Source of the DNA: Microplitis mediator
Lineage: Eukaryota; Arthropoda; Insecta; Hymenoptera; Braconidae
DNA length: 64,000 nucleotides
Direction: 5' to 3'
Assembly (NCBI RefSeq): GCF_029852145.1
Contig: NC_079973.1
Span: 8,452,385 to 8,516,384 of the forward strand
Positions 10,571-22,957 of this stretch are shown one piece after another. Below the pieces are notes generated by a model. It saw only the letters and a program-made list of their open reading frames with translations, was not told the DNA's origin and searched no databases. The position numbers and the translations under genes were made by a program. The first letter of the stretch is position 1. Each line of letters starts with the position of its first letter.

Positions 10571-12044
10571 GAGTAATACTTTTATGTATCTTTTCTCTGT
10601 TTTTTATAGAATTTTCGACGTATCCTGTAAAAAGTAAACCACTTATAAGTAAGACGTTAAAAAAGTGTATTATTTTAATATGTATCAGAGTATCAAATTA
10701 TCATGATCGATAATTGATTCGTCAAAATTTATCCAACGATAATTGATTTGAGATTCAGTTTGTTTGAGTAACAATTGATCGAATAACCCGGGGAAAAAAA
10801 AATTATATATAATTATATATAATCATATATAATTATATGAAATTCTATTGGTAATTATTACTATAAAAATCTCTCTATTGAATCTGGTGTCAATGCAGAG
10901 CAGGTGGTTTTTTATTTATTTATTTCTTTAGGAATGCGATTTTCTTCGGAGGAGAGTTTATTTTAAAATTAAGACCCTGGACCAGAGTGGATGCAGATTG
11001 AAATAAAATTTACATCACTCCACTGAAAAAAAACTTCCTATTCACATCATATGCAAATTGATTTATTTCTTCAACTCCGGAACTCCGAGTGACGAAGTGA
11101 ATCCAAATTGAAATTGAATCCGTATTCACTCCAAATTCCATTCCGATTTTTTATAGTGTATTGATTTAGAACAATCAAAATTTTAGTAGGAATTCAATCA
11201 AATTTACTTAATAAACTCATAGAGAGAATATTCAAATACGTAAATTTATTTTAATTAAATAATTATTCAACACAATTGACACCGTATGATAATTTAGAAT
11301 ACATAATAAATTACATCCAGCAGCTTTATAAATTATTAGCTGCGGATAAATGTAATCAGTTTGAATTCCGATATTATCCGTAAAATAAATGGTTCAATTG
11401 CAATAAATTTTATTTTTTTAGTTATTTAATAAATTACTGAAATAAAAATTTTCACTAAAATTCGTACAGTTAATTTAGAAGTTGTTATTTTTCAATATTA
11501 CGTTAAATAACTTTACTTATATTCGTTTGTTATTTTAAACGTTTTCATCATAATTTAATTAAATCAAGTAAAGTTTAATTTATTTACCCAATCATTTTCC
11601 GCGCATTGGAACTGAGCTTTTTTTTATTTTTCTAATTATTGAATATGAATTTTATTTTTTTTTCATTTTAAATAAAGTTTATTATTTTTTTTTACCTAGA
11701 AGTTTTAATTAATGTGACGCGTTGAAAAATATTTTTCTCTCAATATTTATGTATTATTAAATTTAATATCATATTATTTTATTCAATAAAAATAATGAAT
11801 AAAGTTCATTAAATTTTCAACAAAAAAATTTTTTTGCTACAATGAATATTATTAATAGAATAATGCTCATACTATTTTAATAAAAAAAAATAACCCATTT
11901 TTTACTAGAATTAATTGAATTTTTTATTTTTATTTTATTGTTAATTAGTTCATTTAGAATAAGAAAAATAATTATGGACGTTGTATAAACTTACAAGACT
12001 TTATGAATTCATGACTTTTTCAATTCTAATAGTTTATCGATTAG
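10571..12044. other. Non-coding AT-rich stretch with TATATAAT array
   Basis: 10800-10842 is an ATTATATAT-type low-complexity array. 11021-11158 looks like a mini fold-back (annotated separately). The remainder is AT-rich with no gene signals. Confidence 0.55.
11021..11158. mobile_element. Possible mini fold-back, CACTGAAAAAA ends
   Basis: CACTGAAAAAAAA at 11021 and TTTTTTATAGTG ending 11158 are imperfect inverted ends; TA follows the right end. The interior is made of CCAAATTGAAATTGAATCC-type and CTCCGGAACTCCGAG words. A similar right end (TTTTTTACAGTG) with similar words is at 13355-13367. Confidence 0.45.
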
Positions 12045-12046
12045 TA

Positions 12047-13150
12047 CATGGAGAGAAATTTATGGTAACAATTACAATATATTATGGGAACCCGATGAAA
12101 AAAGATTTTGTATAACTGTATACAGTTATATATTAATTATATACAATTGGATATAATTCTATATAAAAATGCAAAAAAGAATAATAAAATTATATACAAA
12201 TGCATATATTTGTATACAATTATATAGAATTGTATATAATTATATATAATTGTGTATAATTATACATAATCTATACGAAAACATTATGTGATTATATACA
12301 AATGTATATATTTGTATACGATTGTATACAATTAGATATAATTATGTACGATTGTATACAATTGGATCGGGCCATTTCTTCTATCCAATTTTTATATAAT
12401 TTTATACAATTGTATAAAATCTTTTTTCATCGGGAATGGTTCCCATTATGCATGATAACCGTTTTTTTTGCAATGTTGATTACAGAAATCGCACCCATAT
12501 ATATATCACAGTTACCATTACCATAATATTAGAGTAATCATTACCATAACATTATGGGAACCATTTCCATGATTTATTGTAATTGTTACACGGTAAGAAA
12601 TATTTTGCGGATATCACTATGCCCGTATGGGCGTGAACGCCATACTGTATGGTATCGAAGATTTTTATAGGTTATAAAATTGTATGCATAGATGATGCAA
12701 CCATTGCGGGAATAGTAACATTAGCAATAGTTGTCGCAGACGCCGCAATGTCAGTATGGCCGTCAGGCCCATACTGCGTTGCCGTATCCACATTGTTTCT
12801 GGCCGATAAACCTAGTCTAACGACATCTATATAGTTTTGGTGGTAATACGATAGTATACATTGATTGACACGTCAGAAATTATGGCCGGAAAACTAGTAG
12901 CATTGTGCCCTCGGCATTGTAGTATGGGTCTCAGAGCCATGCAGTTTCACCGTGCCTGCTTTGCATCCGTGTGAGCAATACAATAGCTCCAGTACTATAC
13001 AGTGTAGTAAATAACGCCATACTTCTGGGACTCGTTACAATATCGTCTTGGAATATTTCACATACTATTTTAGTATCTGTCTTGAGACCATACCAGCATG
13101 GTGTTGAATGCCATGAATTTCTTACCGTGTACCATAGATTTCTCTCCGTG
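12047..13150. mobile_element. TA-flanked fold-back element, CAYGGAGAGAAAT family, copy 2 (host of a nested element)
   Basis: The left end CATGGAGAGAAATTTATGG (12047) matches the reverse complement of the right end (CACGGAGAGAAATCTATGG, outermost base 13150), with TA on both outer sides (12045-12046, 13151-13152). The region 12120-12420 is a dense array of TATACAATT/AATTGTATA words. A second element (12589-13129) has inserted into its right inverted repeat. Removing that insertion and one TA restores a continuous match to the left repeat. Confidence 0.85.
12589..13129. mobile_element. Nested TA-flanked fold-back element, CACGGTAAGAAAT ends
   Basis: CACGGTAAGAAAT (12589-12601) and ATTTCTTACCGTG (13117-13129) are a perfect 13-bp inverted pair with TA at 12587-12588 and 13130-13131. 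The interior has words such as GGCGTGAACGCC, GTATGGCCGTCAGGCCC and CCATACTG. Short frames at 12649-12834 and 12971-13153 are incidental. The outer repeat reads through cleanly when this element and one TA are removed, so TA is the real target-site duplication. Confidence 0.88.
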
Positions 13151-13152
13151 TA

Positions 13153-13935
13153 GGAGTTATGGAGCTAAAAAATGTAACTTTCCCTAAAAAGTTAATAGTC
13201 ATTTTTTTCTTCAGCAGAGTGATGTCGATTTCGTTTGAATCCTTATCCATTCCACTCCGGAGTTTTTAAGTTAAAACAAACTCCCGTTTGCAGTGAATTT
13301 CACTTCAAAGGAATAAAAAAATGAAAAATCATCTACTTCGTGTTCACTCCGTAAATTTTTTACAGTGATGCATATAGCTGAATGATCTCAATAGTCCACA
13401 AAATTTAAGCTAAAAAAAATTCTTCTGTTGTCAAAAGAGTCACGTTAATCTCACGATTTTTTCAAATAATGCAGAACGTTTAAGAGCACACACTCAAAAA
13501 TTATTTTTAAAATAGTTAGAATAGCTTTATAGGAGCTAAAAAGTCTTTCAATTGTTTTATCAGCAATTTAGTGAAAAATAAATTTGACAAACTATTACAT
13601 TTTTTGCCGTATTTATTTCTTGACAAAGCGAATGAAGAATATTTACAAATCTTGTTTTATTCAACGACTGAGATGGTAAAAGTTTAAAAATTTCTAACCC
13701 AATAAAATACTGAGCAAACAAAAAGAAAAAAAAAATTATTTTGCAGAATTGGCTTGGTCGATAAGTTGAAAACAAATTGTTCTACGTGAACAGTTTTTAC
13801 AGCAATCGAAAAGGTTTATTGAGATTAAGACTGCGACCTAGTTAGATCTTAAAATTCTGGTCTAGTAGCTTGTAAGTGATGATCGAAAAAAAATGTATTT
13901 TTACTTCCTGATGACTTGAATATTAGTTGACCATG
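13153..13935. other. Non-coding; fold-back end near 13367
   Basis: 13195-13367 resembles the 11021-11158 element (CACTCCGGAGT words, TTTTTTACAGTG end), but its left end is unclear. Otherwise AT-rich and without genes. Confidence 0.4.
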
Positions 13936-14402
13936 CACGGAAAAAAATTTTTTGTGACCACAAGATAAGATAACTTACGGTAACAAAATTCTGCGTTAAT
14001 ATACGGATAACGAAGGATTCGTTGGGATTACAATGTTTTTGTAATGCTAGCAAATTCTTCGCTGGGTCAAGCAATGGTTTGTAACTGTAACAAAACTGTT
14101 GTGTTCCAATAAAAAAACTGATTTGTTAAAGTAACAGAATAAATTTGTAGCATTAACAAAAATTTTTGTAATCATTAAGCTAAGATTACTTACGGTAGCA
14201 AATGCCGGCTTTAAAATACGACGATATTATTATAATGAACATCATGTGTTCTCATAACAAATCAACTTCTTAATTACGACACAAATTTATTTGTTACTGT
14301 AACAAATTCATTTGTTACCGTAAACTAATCATGTTTGTCATTATAACAAAATCTTTCGTTATCCCGTCTTTTGTTATCAGGACGAAATTTGTTTTTTCCG
14401 TG
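13936..14402. mobile_element. Fold-back element, CACGGAAAAAA ends
   Basis: CACGGAAAAAAATTTTTTG at 13936 and CAAATTTGTTTTTTCCGTG-like sequence ending 14402 are inverted ends, bordered on both sides by TG rather than TA. The match extends outward (GACCA / TGGTC). The interior is built of TTACGGTAACAAA and TTTGTTACCGTAA words. Confidence 0.75.
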
Positions 14403-16329
14403 TGGTCAGCTTTTTTATTTTCTTGATTTTTCATAAGAAAAACTTGAAAAAAAAAATTTTAATACATTATTCAAGTTACGTAATATCTTTTAGAAAGACT
14501 CTAAAATAGTAAATTATGCTATTCTCAAGTGGATTTTTATCAAAATCATCATGTAAATGTATCATTGCATTTATTTTACTACACTACAAAGATTTTATTA
14601 TTCAAAGATAAATAATGGTTTATCGTAAGTGACGAGTATCATAAAAATCGAACAGTATATATACAGTTAAAACTAAGAAAAATAGTTGAAAAATCTTGAT
14701 TTAAAAAAATATATGTCTATCGTATAATATGAATCAATAAAGTTATAAATGTCATATATCCTTAGAAAGATAGCCGATTTCCGTTGTCTTCTACGATTTT
14801 GATGCATTTGATTGTTGTTAGCACATATAATAAATAAGGGTTGAAGAGAAGAAGGAGTGAGTAAGGAAAAATAATAAAATATGAGGTAAGCAAGGAAATA
14901 AACCAGCAGCATGACCTATTTTTCGTGGTGACATCGAACCGGAGGACCTGCTCCAAGTTTATGGAGCTTTATCACCTAGCATCCTTCCGTTCCTTTTAAA
15001 AACCCTCTCTTCTCTTACATTACTATATCTATCTGTCTATCTAACCCATTCTCGCACTTGCTTTTACATTTACTAAAAGACGTCTGGAATTACATAAAAT
15101 GAATTCTGAAGCTTTATACTAGAGCTTGACTAAAGCACAAGCCAAAAATAAGGACTTGATGAAAACGAGAAAAAGGCGGAGTAATTTTCATCTTTTTTAC
15201 TTTATTTTTTATCATTCTTCATTGTTTTTGCTAGGTATATATATATCGTTTTTCTTTTACTTTACATATATTATCTTTCATTCCTTCTTGTCAGCACTCG
15301 CTTTTCCTGTCACTTGCCTTTCAGGTCACTCAAATGCAGCAGCTAGGAATTTGAGTTTGATTAAATTCAACTTCACGGAAAATTAATGTTGGAACTTTAG
15401 TTTTACAAGTTTCTTATTCTCGTGAATATACAGCAAAATGAAAATTAAGTTAATGCAGAATTTGTATGTCTACATTTTAATTAATTTTCTTTATTTAATT
15501 AATTACAATTTCAATTACGAAATTTATTAAGATAAAACATTGTTTTCGAATTTATCTTCAATGTTTACTGCGTGTAAAAATTTTTATAATTCTATGGTAA
15601 AAAAATATATTTTTTTTTAGCAAAAAAAAAAATTACTAATGAATAAAAACATCGTTCATAATACTGTGATTCGTCTATCTAATAGATGTCGCTTAAATCA
15701 CTGCACTGGAAAAGTAGAACTATATATTAGTATAGTGTATTAAATATCTATAGATTGCTTATGTCTTTTCGATATTATACGCAAGTGTGTAAATTTTGAC
15801 TACGCGCTCTGTTTTTCAGTGTATATAAAAAGAATAGAGTCTTCTAGTAACTTTGTGTGTAAGTGTTTACATGATTATGATTCTTATTACGCTACGCTGT
15901 TAAAAAAAATCGTCGTAGTTCCATGCGGTGCTCGATGTTACGTGTTTTTTCGTTCAATTTAACTCAGTATGCAGGTAGGACTCTCTGTATCTGGTGACAA
16001 ACCAACTCCGTATGCGGTGTGATACTAACTCCGTCAGCGGTGTGACTCAAGTCCACGAACGGTACTATCTTTGTTGCACTTGTGCAGTGAATGGAAACTT
16101 TGGTCGAGTTTTTCTCTTAAACAAACGAATGTTGTCAAACAATTTAAGCGCACTTCGCTAGATTAGACAGTAGTGCATCAATGTGTGGTCTGTATTTTGT
16201 ATTTAGAGATTTTGTTTCCGAAAAAAACTCAGCCGAAAATGTCTGATAACCCCTGTTAATATATAATATATTCTATAAAAAATTAATATGCCGTTAATTT
16301 TGTTGTTTATGAAATTAAAAAAATATATA
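14403..16329. other. Non-coding; mini fold-back and unique patches
   Basis: 14760-15360 is somewhat GC-richer unique sequence with only low-complexity frames. 15704-15821 has inverted ends CACTGGAAAA / TTTTTCAGTG, a possible mini fold-back. 16000-16055 holds two copies of an ACTCCGTnnGCGGTGTGA-like word. No gene recognised. Confidence 0.45.
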
Positions 16330-16848
16330 GGGGAAGGGGGGCAAAAGGGGGTAGGGTAGGCAAAACGGGGTACCCCCAAAATTTTATAAAAAAAAAAATT
16401 TTATATTTTAAATGGTTTTTAAACCTTCTAAAATCACTTCTGTAAATATAATTAAGCGTTACTTTGAATTTTTTTTGGTAAACTTTTTCAAAAATCAATT
16501 GTCAGTTGAAAAATATTAATGACGTTTGTTTTATGATAGAAACTATTGAAAATTTTTTTTCTTCTTTTGTATCCAATAAACATGTAAAATATAATTTTTC
16601 TTCGTGTAAATTACTTACAAAAAAATTCAACTTAATCAAATTCGTTTAAAATCCAGAAATTTTTTTTTTTACCTTATTTGGGGGGTACCCCACTTTGCCC
16701 GCAGAAATGAAAAATTTTTTTTTTCAACGGTAACTGAAAATTTCTTCTATTTACTTTGAATATCATTAAAAAAAAAAAAGATTTAGCGTATTTGAGTCCT
16801 CGAAAACTTGGTATTTCCTTAAGTACCCCCTTTTGCCCCTCCCTCCCC
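16330..16848 (+). mobile_element. TA-flanked GGGGCAAAAGGGGG element, copy A
   Basis: The left end is GGGGAAGGGGGGCAAAAGGG. The right end is its inverted form (CCCTTTTGCCCCTCCCTCCCC). TA borders it at 16328-16329 and 16849-16850. An inner GGGGTACCCC motif is present in each half. A near-identical inverted copy lies at 29036-29561. There is no transposase, so it is probably a non-autonomous DNA transposon. Confidence 0.85.
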
Positions 16849-16850
16849 TA

Positions 16851-18880
16851 TTTTCTCAATGTCTTTAAAATAAATAAAATTAAAGACGACAGTGACCTAT
16901 CTGAAAACATGAAATCAAGCACAACTTTACCATCACTGTTTACATTCTACAGTTATTTTACGCATGCTCGGAAACTTTTACAAAATTTGTATTTCTATGG
17001 TTCTAGATATGCGTCACCTTTATGATACTCCTTTAATATCAGGAATGATATTATTTTAGCGTTACAATCTTTGTCCGTGAACTTTTTATTCTCGCTGACA
17101 GACTTTTTTATATCATAAATATACATTTAAGCTTATGTGTAAGTTTTCATTCAATCAACGAAAAATAATACTACATTTTTATATCGTCTCGTAGTATATT
17201 AAAGAGATATATTCATAGATGATCTTGTTTGCTTAACCAAAAGAAATATAGGTTTTAGAGATTTTATCACAATGCTCTGTAGCATACTTTCGATCGTATA
17301 ATGGGGGATCGAGAAATTGAATAATAATAGAAAAAAGAAAAAGAATGACTAAAAAATGAAGTCTATAAGAGAGGAAATTTTCATGATTACATCGAACTGA
17401 TGGAAAATGACGCGCGGGTGGACGAACGAGTGGTTCATCCCTTTTTCTCATGAATTGCAGATTTTTATAGTAGAACTAAACTCTGCCAGCAAGCGACTCA
17501 CCAAATTCATTTTATACGACACAAAAATTTTTTTTATTATACGAGTTTATTTTCAGCAGTAACTTTTACAATTAAAAATAATTAGTTATTTAATATACAT
17601 AAGAAATTTTAACTTCAAAATTTATCATTTTAATTTATTTATTTTATAAACTTATAGTGATAAAAAAATTTTTTTTTATTGTATTTCAGACTGCCATCCG
17701 AGACTGGAGAATATTCCGGCCAAAGATACAATGACTGGATTGATTTTCTAGTTTAATATAAAAAAAAATTTTATCAACTAAATAAAATGCCAAAGATGAA
17801 TTAGCTGCCAAAGTAAATACTAAATATAAATAAAATGAGAGGAATACTATATACATAAAAATAATATTATTTTTTTTTTGAGTAAAAAAAATAAGCAAAA
17901 AAAAAAAAAGAAAAATATAGAAAACACATTCTAATAAAAATAAAGTAAAGTTAAATAAAGAGGATAAAGTGAATAGAAGAGATCGAAGTGTGATCCTATA
18001 AATATTCAAGTCAAGTCAAGGAATCTCGAAAAAAGAATACGAGAATATATATTGTCGTAGGATATCGAATTCCTCTTTTGAACGAGTGATAAGGAAAGAC
18101 AAAAGGAAAGGAAGCCATGAAAAGGTTGGGGTCCATGTGCAAGTAATGGGGAAGGATTTTATTTTTTCATTCAAAGAGATAATAGTGAGAGCTATTGAGT
18201 ATTAGAAAAAAAATAAAAAAATAATAAAGAGAAAAAAGACAGCTGTCTAATAGATAAGAGGCAGAATCCGGTGTTAAAACCGGAAGTATTTAGTGCACGT
18301 GGTTAAAAGAGTCTGTGAGATGGTCTCAGGGTGGTGCCCATGCGTGCCTCTCGGGCGTCGGGAGTCATCGCGCCCACATCCAACAAATTCAGGCGGCCCT
18401 TACACTGTCAGTGCTGCAACGGATCACGCTGAAATGGTCCAGATGTTTTATTATGAAAATCGTGGTAAATGTTGTAGGAAATTACTTAGATACAACGGAT
18501 ACCCTAATAAGGTAAATATATATTTTTTTACATTATTCTTAAATACGAACACTGAGAGGAAAGTGCATAGTTGTGGTAACTATAAAGGGATGAGTATAAA
18601 AAAATAGTAATTTTAACTGATATTTATAGTTTCTTGTACTATACCATAGTGCCCGAACCTATTCGAAAGTAGTAGTATTAACTGAGCGTTACTAACATTT
18701 TTCGATTTGTTATGGTAGCTATTTAATATTACTTCTCAGAGCTTATACTTCAGTAATAATAATAACAATAATTTTTTAGTTCACCCTTACAAATAAAGAT
18801 TGTACCAGTGACTATTTTAGTTTGTTTATCATCCAATGGTTCCTGTAACTACTTTTAATATTCAACGCACCTACTCTGAC
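16851..18880. other. Non-coding; one GC-richer block at 18290-18510
   Basis: Mostly AT-rich with long A and T tracts. The block 18290-18510 is more GC-rich, is open in two frames and is followed by a GTAAAT donor-like sequence at about 18510, so it could be an exon. No protein family recognised and no acceptor identified. Confidence 0.35.
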
Positions 18881-19090
18881 AATGTAATCATACCGTATTT
18901 CACTTTTGTAAAATTCGATGAAACGACCGTAATTTACGGTGGATTACCGAATTACCGTATTTTACGGTGGATTACCGCATTTTTACGGCAAATTTACCGT
19001 AAATTACGAAAAATCCACCGTGATTTACGGTAAATCAGTATTTTACGGTGGAATACCGTAATGTACAGTAGATTTACCGTAATTTGGGTC
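18880..19090. repeat. TTTACGGT/ACCGTAAA word array
   Basis: Dense alternation of ATTTACGGTGGATTACCG words and their complements. The sequence ending at 19292 (AATTTCTCTCCGTG) matches the right terminus of the CACGGAGAGAAAT fold-back family. The left end is not identified. Confidence 0.75.
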
Positions 19091-19329
19091 CGTTAGGGTA
19101 TAGCCAACATGGTCCAGCTTTACTATGACATAATAGCATTTGAAGCAAGAATTATTTCTCCCTGTAAGAATGATTATTAGAATTTAGGTGGATAATATCC
19201 CTGTAGTTAATATTTAAAAAAACCTGTTACCATACGATATGCCAACCATTCCCTTAGTATACTGTAATTCTTACCGTTAATTTCTCTCCGTGTTCAACAA
19301 AGACGAAGGTGAGGCAAAAGAAGGCTCCG

Positions 19330-20280
19330 TAATCAACCGACCGGGATGGTTTTTGCCGCAATCGAAATCTTGTTGGCCGTCAACTTTTCTGAAAATTTCA
19401 GACCGATCGATCAATTAGATTCTAAGCTATAGAAGAAATACGAAAAAAAACAAATTTTTGATTTTAGTTTTTTTACAATTTCTCAGAAATCACTCGATCG
19501 ACTGGTTTGAAAATCTAATCATCTCTAGAACTCAGAAAAATGCGTTGATTGCTGCCTCAATCATCTCAATCGGATAATGTATTCAAGAGATATCGTGGGA
19601 AAAAGAAATTCTAAAAAACGGATTTTTCTAAATATCTTCGAAATGGATGAACCGATCGATTTAAAAATCTTACTAGCTATAGAACTTAATAAAACTCGTC
19701 GATTGTACCCCTAAACGTCGAAATCGGTTGATTAGTTCAAAATATATCAGCGTCAAAAGTTCAAAAAATAACATTACATATTATTTTTCCGGGATAAATC
19801 ATAATATGATGTACTAAATATATTCAAAATCATAGTAATTCGTCGTTTTAAGGGTCTCTTTCAATCACCTCATTGTAATGTAACTCGTTCTTTGCTTTAA
19901 ATAACGGTATCATCAAGAAAATGAAAGAACACCGTTTTTCATAATTTTTTCGGACATTTTATGTATTAAAGTTCTGATCTGAGTCAAAATTTATTTCATA
20001 TTAATTTTTATCACTCACATTGATTTCAACCTGAATATATTTATTTCATTGAATGTAATTGTGGGTAAAAACTTAAAAACCACTTGTTCATTAATTGTTC
20101 TCGATTCTTAAATTTTTAAACTCAAACCTAAGACGTAACTTGTCTGAGCTTTAAAAGCTTAAAAAGCTCATAAAAAAATTGATTCAAAAGCATTTTCGAG
20201 TTCGAAGAGCTTAAAAATAGCGGGAAGTTTCGGGGCTGGTCAGCAGGGCCAACCGTTGCTCAGATTTTTTGATAAATTTT
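19330..20280 (+). repeat. Dispersed GAGCTC-rich repeat, long copy 2
   Basis: Includes ACCGATCGATTTAAAAATC-type passages, AGAACTTAATAAAACTCGTCG, AGCTCATAAAAA and a GC-richer GGGGCTGGTCAGCAGGGCC end at about 20231-20250. Parallel passages occur in the same order at 24180-24655. No frame of length; class unknown. Confidence 0.65.
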
Positions 20281-20963
20281 TTTCATTGAGGTAAAATTAG
20301 TATTTTATATTTATGAAGTATTCCATCTATTCAGTAAAACTGTAATGCATAAGATTATCTTAATTGTAATTTTGTTATCGAATTATTTTTGATTCTGAGT
20401 GCATGTAATAGCAAGAAAAAAAAATGAGGATCATAAAAATATTCAAATAGATAAAATGAAAAGAAATGAATAAAAAAAAGAAAAAATCTCCCTCGTTCTT
20501 ACTTCCAGCCAATAACTCACCGAATTTCATACGAAATTGGATGCACCAGAAAAGCTTATACATATATCTATAAGAAAGGTAAAGAAAATAGTAGCACAGG
20601 AAAGGAGATACGAGGATAAAAGAAATGGCGTGATGGAGCAAATCGGGATGCCTGAGTGAAGATTTTTAGTAGAAGGACTGAGTTCTTTGAACTAAGTTGG
20701 CGAAATGTCAAATGCAAAACCGCTGTTAGAAACTTAAATGACTGCTGATGGATAAAGTAAAAAAAGAAAATAAAACTTGATTATTTTCTTAACAGTCCCA
20801 ATATTTAAGAGGGAAGATCTTTTTCACAATTTATGGAAGTATTGTGTACATTGTAAAAAACGAAACCGGTGCGAGTCCATGCTACCCTGGTGTTAAAATT
20901 TTTCCCGGTCTTAAGCAGTGTTAAAGAAAAAAAAAGGCCATTCGGTATCCGAAATGGAAGGAG

Positions 20964-21014
<51 letters not shown>

Positions 21015-21203
21015 AATAATCACCCATCAAAAATTTTCAAAGATATAAACAATGGCATTATCATTATAACACATGAGTCAATTATGTAACTTTGAACCAT
21101 TATTAAAAGTGGAACAATTATTGTAAAACAAAAAATAAAAAAAGGAAAATATAGCTTTTTCTGTCGGCTATCAAGTTGTTTTTACATAATGAGGATAGAT
21201 ATA
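20281..21203. other. Non-coding; (TA)n microsatellite
   Basis: A (TA)n tract runs from about 20967 to 21011. Unique sequence at 20480-20720 has no recognisable protein. Confidence 0.55.
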
Positions 21204-21464
21204 CACTGTAAAAAGAGCGGTGTTAAAAATGGACTCGTTTTAACTCCGCCCGGTGTAAAAATGAAATTACACCGGTGTAGGAGAAGTAATACATCGGTGT
21301 TAAAAATACCGGTGTTAAAGCGGGGTAACCAGTGTAAAAGCGGAGTAAAACCGGTGTAAAAGCGAGGTAACTGGTGTAAAAGTGGGGTAAATAGTGTCCG
21401 CTTGGAGTATTAACTTTAAAGATTATAAAATACAAAAAATGTCAGTTCTTTATGAAAATTAATA

Positions 21465-21562
21465 AAAAATATCATTTTCTCCTCGACGGGCGGAAAGCGT
21501 CAACTTTCGTCCCGCTGTGCAAAACGAAGTTGCCGCTTTCCGCCTCCGTCGAGGAGAAAAAT
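21465..21562. repeat. Compact hairpin 1 inside the ACCGGTGT fold-back
   Basis: CTCCTCGACGGGCGGAAAGCG pairs with CGCTTTCCGCCTCCGTCGAG with little mismatch; CAACTT/AAGTTG extends the stem. GC-rich relative to its surroundings. Confidence 0.85.
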
Positions 21563-21698
21563 AGCATACACTCCTTGGGAAGTAAATAAGAAAGCCTCAG
21601 ATCACATGTTTGTTGACCTCGGCTTCGCCTCGGCCAACAATTACATGTGATCTGAGACATTTCTTACTTTACTTCCCTCGATGTGTAATATACTATTA
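21560..21698. repeat. Compact hairpin 2 (AATAGTATATTRCAC family)
   Basis: CAGATCACATG and CATGTGATCTG arms, extended by GTAAATAAGAAAG / CTTACTTTAC, enclose CTCGGCTTCGCCTCGGCC with a GCGAAGC core on the minus strand (21622-21628). Its ends resemble 8776-8901. Confidence 0.85.
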
Positions 21699-21918
21699 TT
21701 AACAAGTATAGTGATCGAGTAAGTAAAAATATTCACAAAGTAAAATATTTTGACACCGGTAAAGAATATCTACACCAGCGGCTGCTTTATTTTAACACCG
21801 GTCTAGAATATTTACACCGTCGGCGGCGTTATTTTCACACCGCTTTCGGGGGTAAATTTAACACCAATAATTTTAACACCTACACCGCTTGGACTTACCC
21901 CGGTGATTTTTTACAGTG

Positions 21919-22440
21919 TACCCGTTAAAAAGTTATTTACGAAAAAAGCCGAAAAAGTAGGATTTTTCGTTTTTTTTTGGAATTTCAAATGTCCACCATT
22001 TCTAAACTAGTTGACCGATTTTGCTCATCTTCAAACATAGCCGTGATAAACGTTCATAGAATAAGTGTGCCAAGTTTCATTAAGGTCCGTTAAAAATTGT
22101 GGCCGCTATCGTTGCAACAACGCGCGTTATGTTACATATATATATGCATATATAAATATATATATATATATACATACATATATAAGCTTTTGAACCAATG
22201 GTATTTTTGGAACCTAATCGATGAATTATGATAGATTATGGCAAAATTCTTTGAAAATTCCACCATGAGGACAAATGCAAAAGATAGATTTCTATGAAAT
22301 CTACTAAAAGAGAAGTTTGATTTTTGAAGTATCTCGTACATGTGTACTCACCGCTTATACGTTGCTGAAACATTTGCTGCGTGGAGGAAATAATTTTTGA
22401 CCATCGATGATGATCCATGGTTAACGGACTTCCATTGCAA
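21919..22440. other. Non-coding; TA/CATA tracts and a repeat fragment
   Basis: 21930-22125 resembles other dispersed repeats (TTGACCGATTTTGCTCATC). 22134-22185 is an imperfect (TA)n/(CATA)n tract. No gene. Confidence 0.5.
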
Positions 22441-22757
22441 GAGTCCCCAGAATTGGACAGAGGGGCTATGCTTAGCCCACCATTGGGAAACCCAGCTTGG
22501 GCTTCCCTACATTAGCCCATGCTTGCGCCATAACTGGGTACTAAGCCTTGGCCATTCCTATGATTAGCTAACTTTGGACCAGAACTGGCTAACCCAGTTT
22601 CAGCCATACCTATGGTTACCCATCTTTGGGCCAAGACTGGCAGATTTAGCTTTGGCCATTCATAATTGGCCGAATGCTGGGTAACCTAGCTTTGGCTATT
22701 CCCGTAGATACCCATGCTTTGGCCAGACATGGGCCTAACCTAGGTTTGGCCATTACT
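22440..22757. repeat. TTGGCC/GGCCAA word array 1
   Basis: Repeated CTTTGGCCATTCCTATG, GGGTAACC and TTGGGCC words with diverged spacing of several tens of bases. Same vocabulary as 33605-34045, 38690-38800 and 62870-63560. It directly abuts the LTR fragment that begins at about 22761. Confidence 0.75.
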
Positions 22758-22760
22758 ACG

Positions 22761-22957
22761 GTTTATTGAATCGTAGCTTTAAGTTCCTGACCTTTCCCCG
22801 ATCCGCCACCTTGAGCCGGATTACAGGAAAATTTTTTATTGGTGATTATTACATCACCTGGCGCCTAACTTAATAAATGATTTGAACAAGGTTGCCAAAT
22901 TGTAAGTGTAGTCGGATATCACCCCGGTAGATCCCCCGTGGTAGAAAATCCGTTACC
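22761..22957 (+). mobile_element. 3' fragment of an LTR related to 42940-44034
   Basis: Matches about 43845-44034: CCCCGATCCGCCACC, ATCACCTGGCGCCTAAC and AACAAGGTTGCCAAA occur in the same order and spacing. It ends at GTTACC next to an ATATATAT tract, the same boundary as the other copy. The 5' part is missing. Confidence 0.8.

Larger units (their letters stand above)
21204..21918. mobile_element. TA-flanked fold-back element, CACTGTAAAAA ends, ACCGGTGT array
   Basis: CACTGTAAAAA at 21204 and TTTTTTACAGTG ending 21918 are inverted ends bordered by TA (21202-21203, 21919-21920). Inside, ACCGGTGTAAAAGCG-type words run in one direction on the left half and in inverse form (GACACCGG, TACACCG) on the right. 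Two compact hairpins (21465-21698) sit between the halves, as though inserted at the centre. Confidence 0.85.
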
